Assembly (NCBI GenBank): GCA_026545765.1
Contig: CM048840.1
Span: 45,094,959-45,158,958, forward strand
Length of the DNA: 64,000 nt
Direction of reading: 5' to 3'
DNA from: Plantago major
Lineage: Eukaryota; Streptophyta; Magnoliopsida; Lamiales; Plantaginaceae
The notes beneath the pieces were generated by a model. It searched no databases. It was given only the letters and a program-made list of their open reading frames with translations, and was not told the DNA's origin. The translations under genes and the position numbers were made by a program. Positions 63,091 through 64,000 of this stretch are shown here, piece by piece; the first letter of the stretch is position 1, and each line of letters opens with the position of its first letter.

Positions 63091-63598
63091 AAAAGGATTT
63101 CCAGTACCCATCCATCAACAACTTATGGCATGGAGAAAAGATAAGCCAATCTTGATCAACACCAATCATGTCAAAGCTTGGTTGGATTTTGAAGTTGTCA
63201 AGAGAGTTGAAGCCATGTGGAAGGACCATAATGATGAATGTCCTTATGGAAAACCTGATGATGTGCATAAAGTCCCAAACCTCACTGGAACACGCACAAG
63301 GCCAAGACTTGCTGTGGAACCCTTTGTGTCATTCTACATGACTGAAGATCAATACAAGGGTGACATCAGATATCTGAGGATCATATATGATTACTTCAGG
63401 CTATCAGATATCAGAATTGAGCATGCCTGGAAATGGGAAAAGTATTTATGGGTCAAACACTTTGCCAAGAAGAATCCCACCAAATCATACAAAGAAGTAT
63501 GTGGTTATGCCAGAGACACTGAGATGTTGGTCAGAACCTTACTCTATGACTACTCAGATGATATCAAAAAATTTGGAGATAGGGAGTATGCAAATTGA
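63038..63598 (+). other. Accessory region, C-terminal aromatic-rich domain
   Basis: About 185 residues read as a folded domain rich in Trp, Tyr and His (HAWKWEKYLWVKHFAKKN; RTRPRLAVEPFVSFYMTEDQ). The composition differs sharply from the low-complexity text before it. No family is recognised. Confidence 0.5.
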
Positions 63599-63960
63599 TC
63601 CTTGGAGCTGCTGAAGATTTGAAGACTTGAAGACTAGTTTATTAGGATGTCTAATTGGAGCTTGGTTACTCCTATTCTCCTAATTTACTATGTATTTAGT
63701 ATCTTGCTGACTGTACCTTATTGTTGTTTTATCTTGTAAAAGTTATCTGAATTTTCATTGTAACATATCTGATGAACCTACTCTCAGATATCAATCTGTA
63801 AAAGATAACTTGTCAGCAAAGATCACACCTTGTGATTTGGTTGATGTTTACTTTCTGCACTTAATTATATGAATTAAAAGATCATAAGAAATGATTAAGT
63901 GGTTGGATTGTTTCCTCATCCAGATTTGTAATAGGTCAAATAGTCATCGTTGACTGATCA
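63599..63960 (+). other. Non-coding end of the internal region
   Basis: AT-rich sequence before the purine tract, with several TCAGATATC words and no coding region seen. Confidence 0.4.
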
Positions 63961-63974
63961 AAATGGGGAAAATT
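63961..63974 (+). other. Polypurine tract
   Basis: AAATGGGGAAAATT directly precedes the 3' LTR and is the expected plus-strand primer site. Confidence 0.8.
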
Positions 63975-64000
63975 TGTTAGGAATATCTGTTTATATTTTG
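63975..64000 (+). repeat. Start of the 3' LTR, cut by the window edge
   Basis: TGTTAGGAATATCTG matches the start of the 5' LTR at 49698 apart from one base in this stretch; the 26 visible bases differ at two positions. Confidence 0.92.

Larger units (their letters stand above)
49698..64000 (+). mobile_element. Large Ty1/copia element, Sirevirus (SIRE/Maximus) type
   Basis: Parts in order: 5' LTR, tRNA-Met-type primer site, gag with zinc knuckle and coiled coil, integrase, reverse transcriptase and RNase H, a 6.7-kb accessory region, purine tract, and the start of the 3' LTR at the window's edge. The pol wording ([30 protein letters not shown]) and long gag fit Sireviruses. The internal part is about 12.7 kb, so the whole would be near 16 kb. 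It is a broken fossil with roughly half a dozen breaks in gag-pol and more in the accessory part. The first 26 bases of the two LTRs differ at two sites, which suggests it is not very recent, but the sample is tiny. Confidence 0.92.

Noticed and set aside
58010-63598. Envelope-like gene in the Sirevirus accessory region
   Set aside because: No signal peptide, membrane span or glycoprotein-like cysteine pattern is visible; composition is acidic, coiled-coil and low complexity.

Overview
The window reads as nuclear DNA of a flowering plant, almost certainly a eudicot. The host genes carry plant-type GT-AG introns and plant-specific families, the intergenic DNA is very AT-rich, and more than half of the window is transposon-derived. 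The exact species cannot be told from the sequence.

Six host genes can be modelled with confidence. In order they are: a MYBC1-type GARP transcription factor (1579-2370, +); an R3H-SUZ nucleic-acid-binding protein in four exons (3349-7640, -); a membrane-tethered bZIP17/28/49-type transcription factor in two exons (28794-32179, +); a thylakoid-lumen PsbP-domain protein, PPD6-like, in three exons (32723-35572, -); the exocyst subunit SEC15 as one exon (38266-40638, +); and a CYP94D-type cytochrome P450 in three exons (43591-46505, -). As far as I recall the Arabidopsis map, this is the order split between its duplicated blocks At3g56630-At3g56680 (CYP94D2, SEC15A, PPD6, bZIP49, R3H) and At2g40950-At2g40970 (bZIP17, R3H, MYBC1). 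The window would then preserve an ancestral block from before that duplication, with repeats inserted between R3H and bZIP and beyond CYP94D.

Between R3H and bZIP lies a Ty3/gypsy remnant (about 8.87-10.53 kb). It is interrupted by a 9.1-kb CACTA (En/Spm) DNA transposon (10531-19651) with matching CACTA termini, a TTA target duplication, subterminal arrays of a GCGACGGAT-type motif, a TNPD-like transposase gene and a TNPA-like (Transposase_24) gene, both on the minus strand. The transposase gene is itself interrupted by a solo LTR (13334-14753) with a 5-base target duplication. From 19.65 to 28.6 kb I see only MITEs, short tandem duplications and AT-rich DNA.

Right of the P450 gene are a tRNA-derived SINE, short tandem duplications, an older pair of inverted LTRs (about 48.0-49.43 kb), and a very large Ty1/copia Sirevirus-like (SIRE/Maximus) element. 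It starts at 49698 and runs off the window, with only the first 26 bases of its 3' LTR visible. It belongs to the same LTR family as the solo LTR in the CACTA element. It is a broken fossil with several breaks in gag-pol. Its most unusual part is about 6.7 kb between pol and the 3' LTR. That part holds a large accessory coding region of unrecognised function, a promoter-like AT-rich lead-in, and a tandem array of short exon-like blocks separated by five intron-like intervals. This is the part of the window most worth following up.
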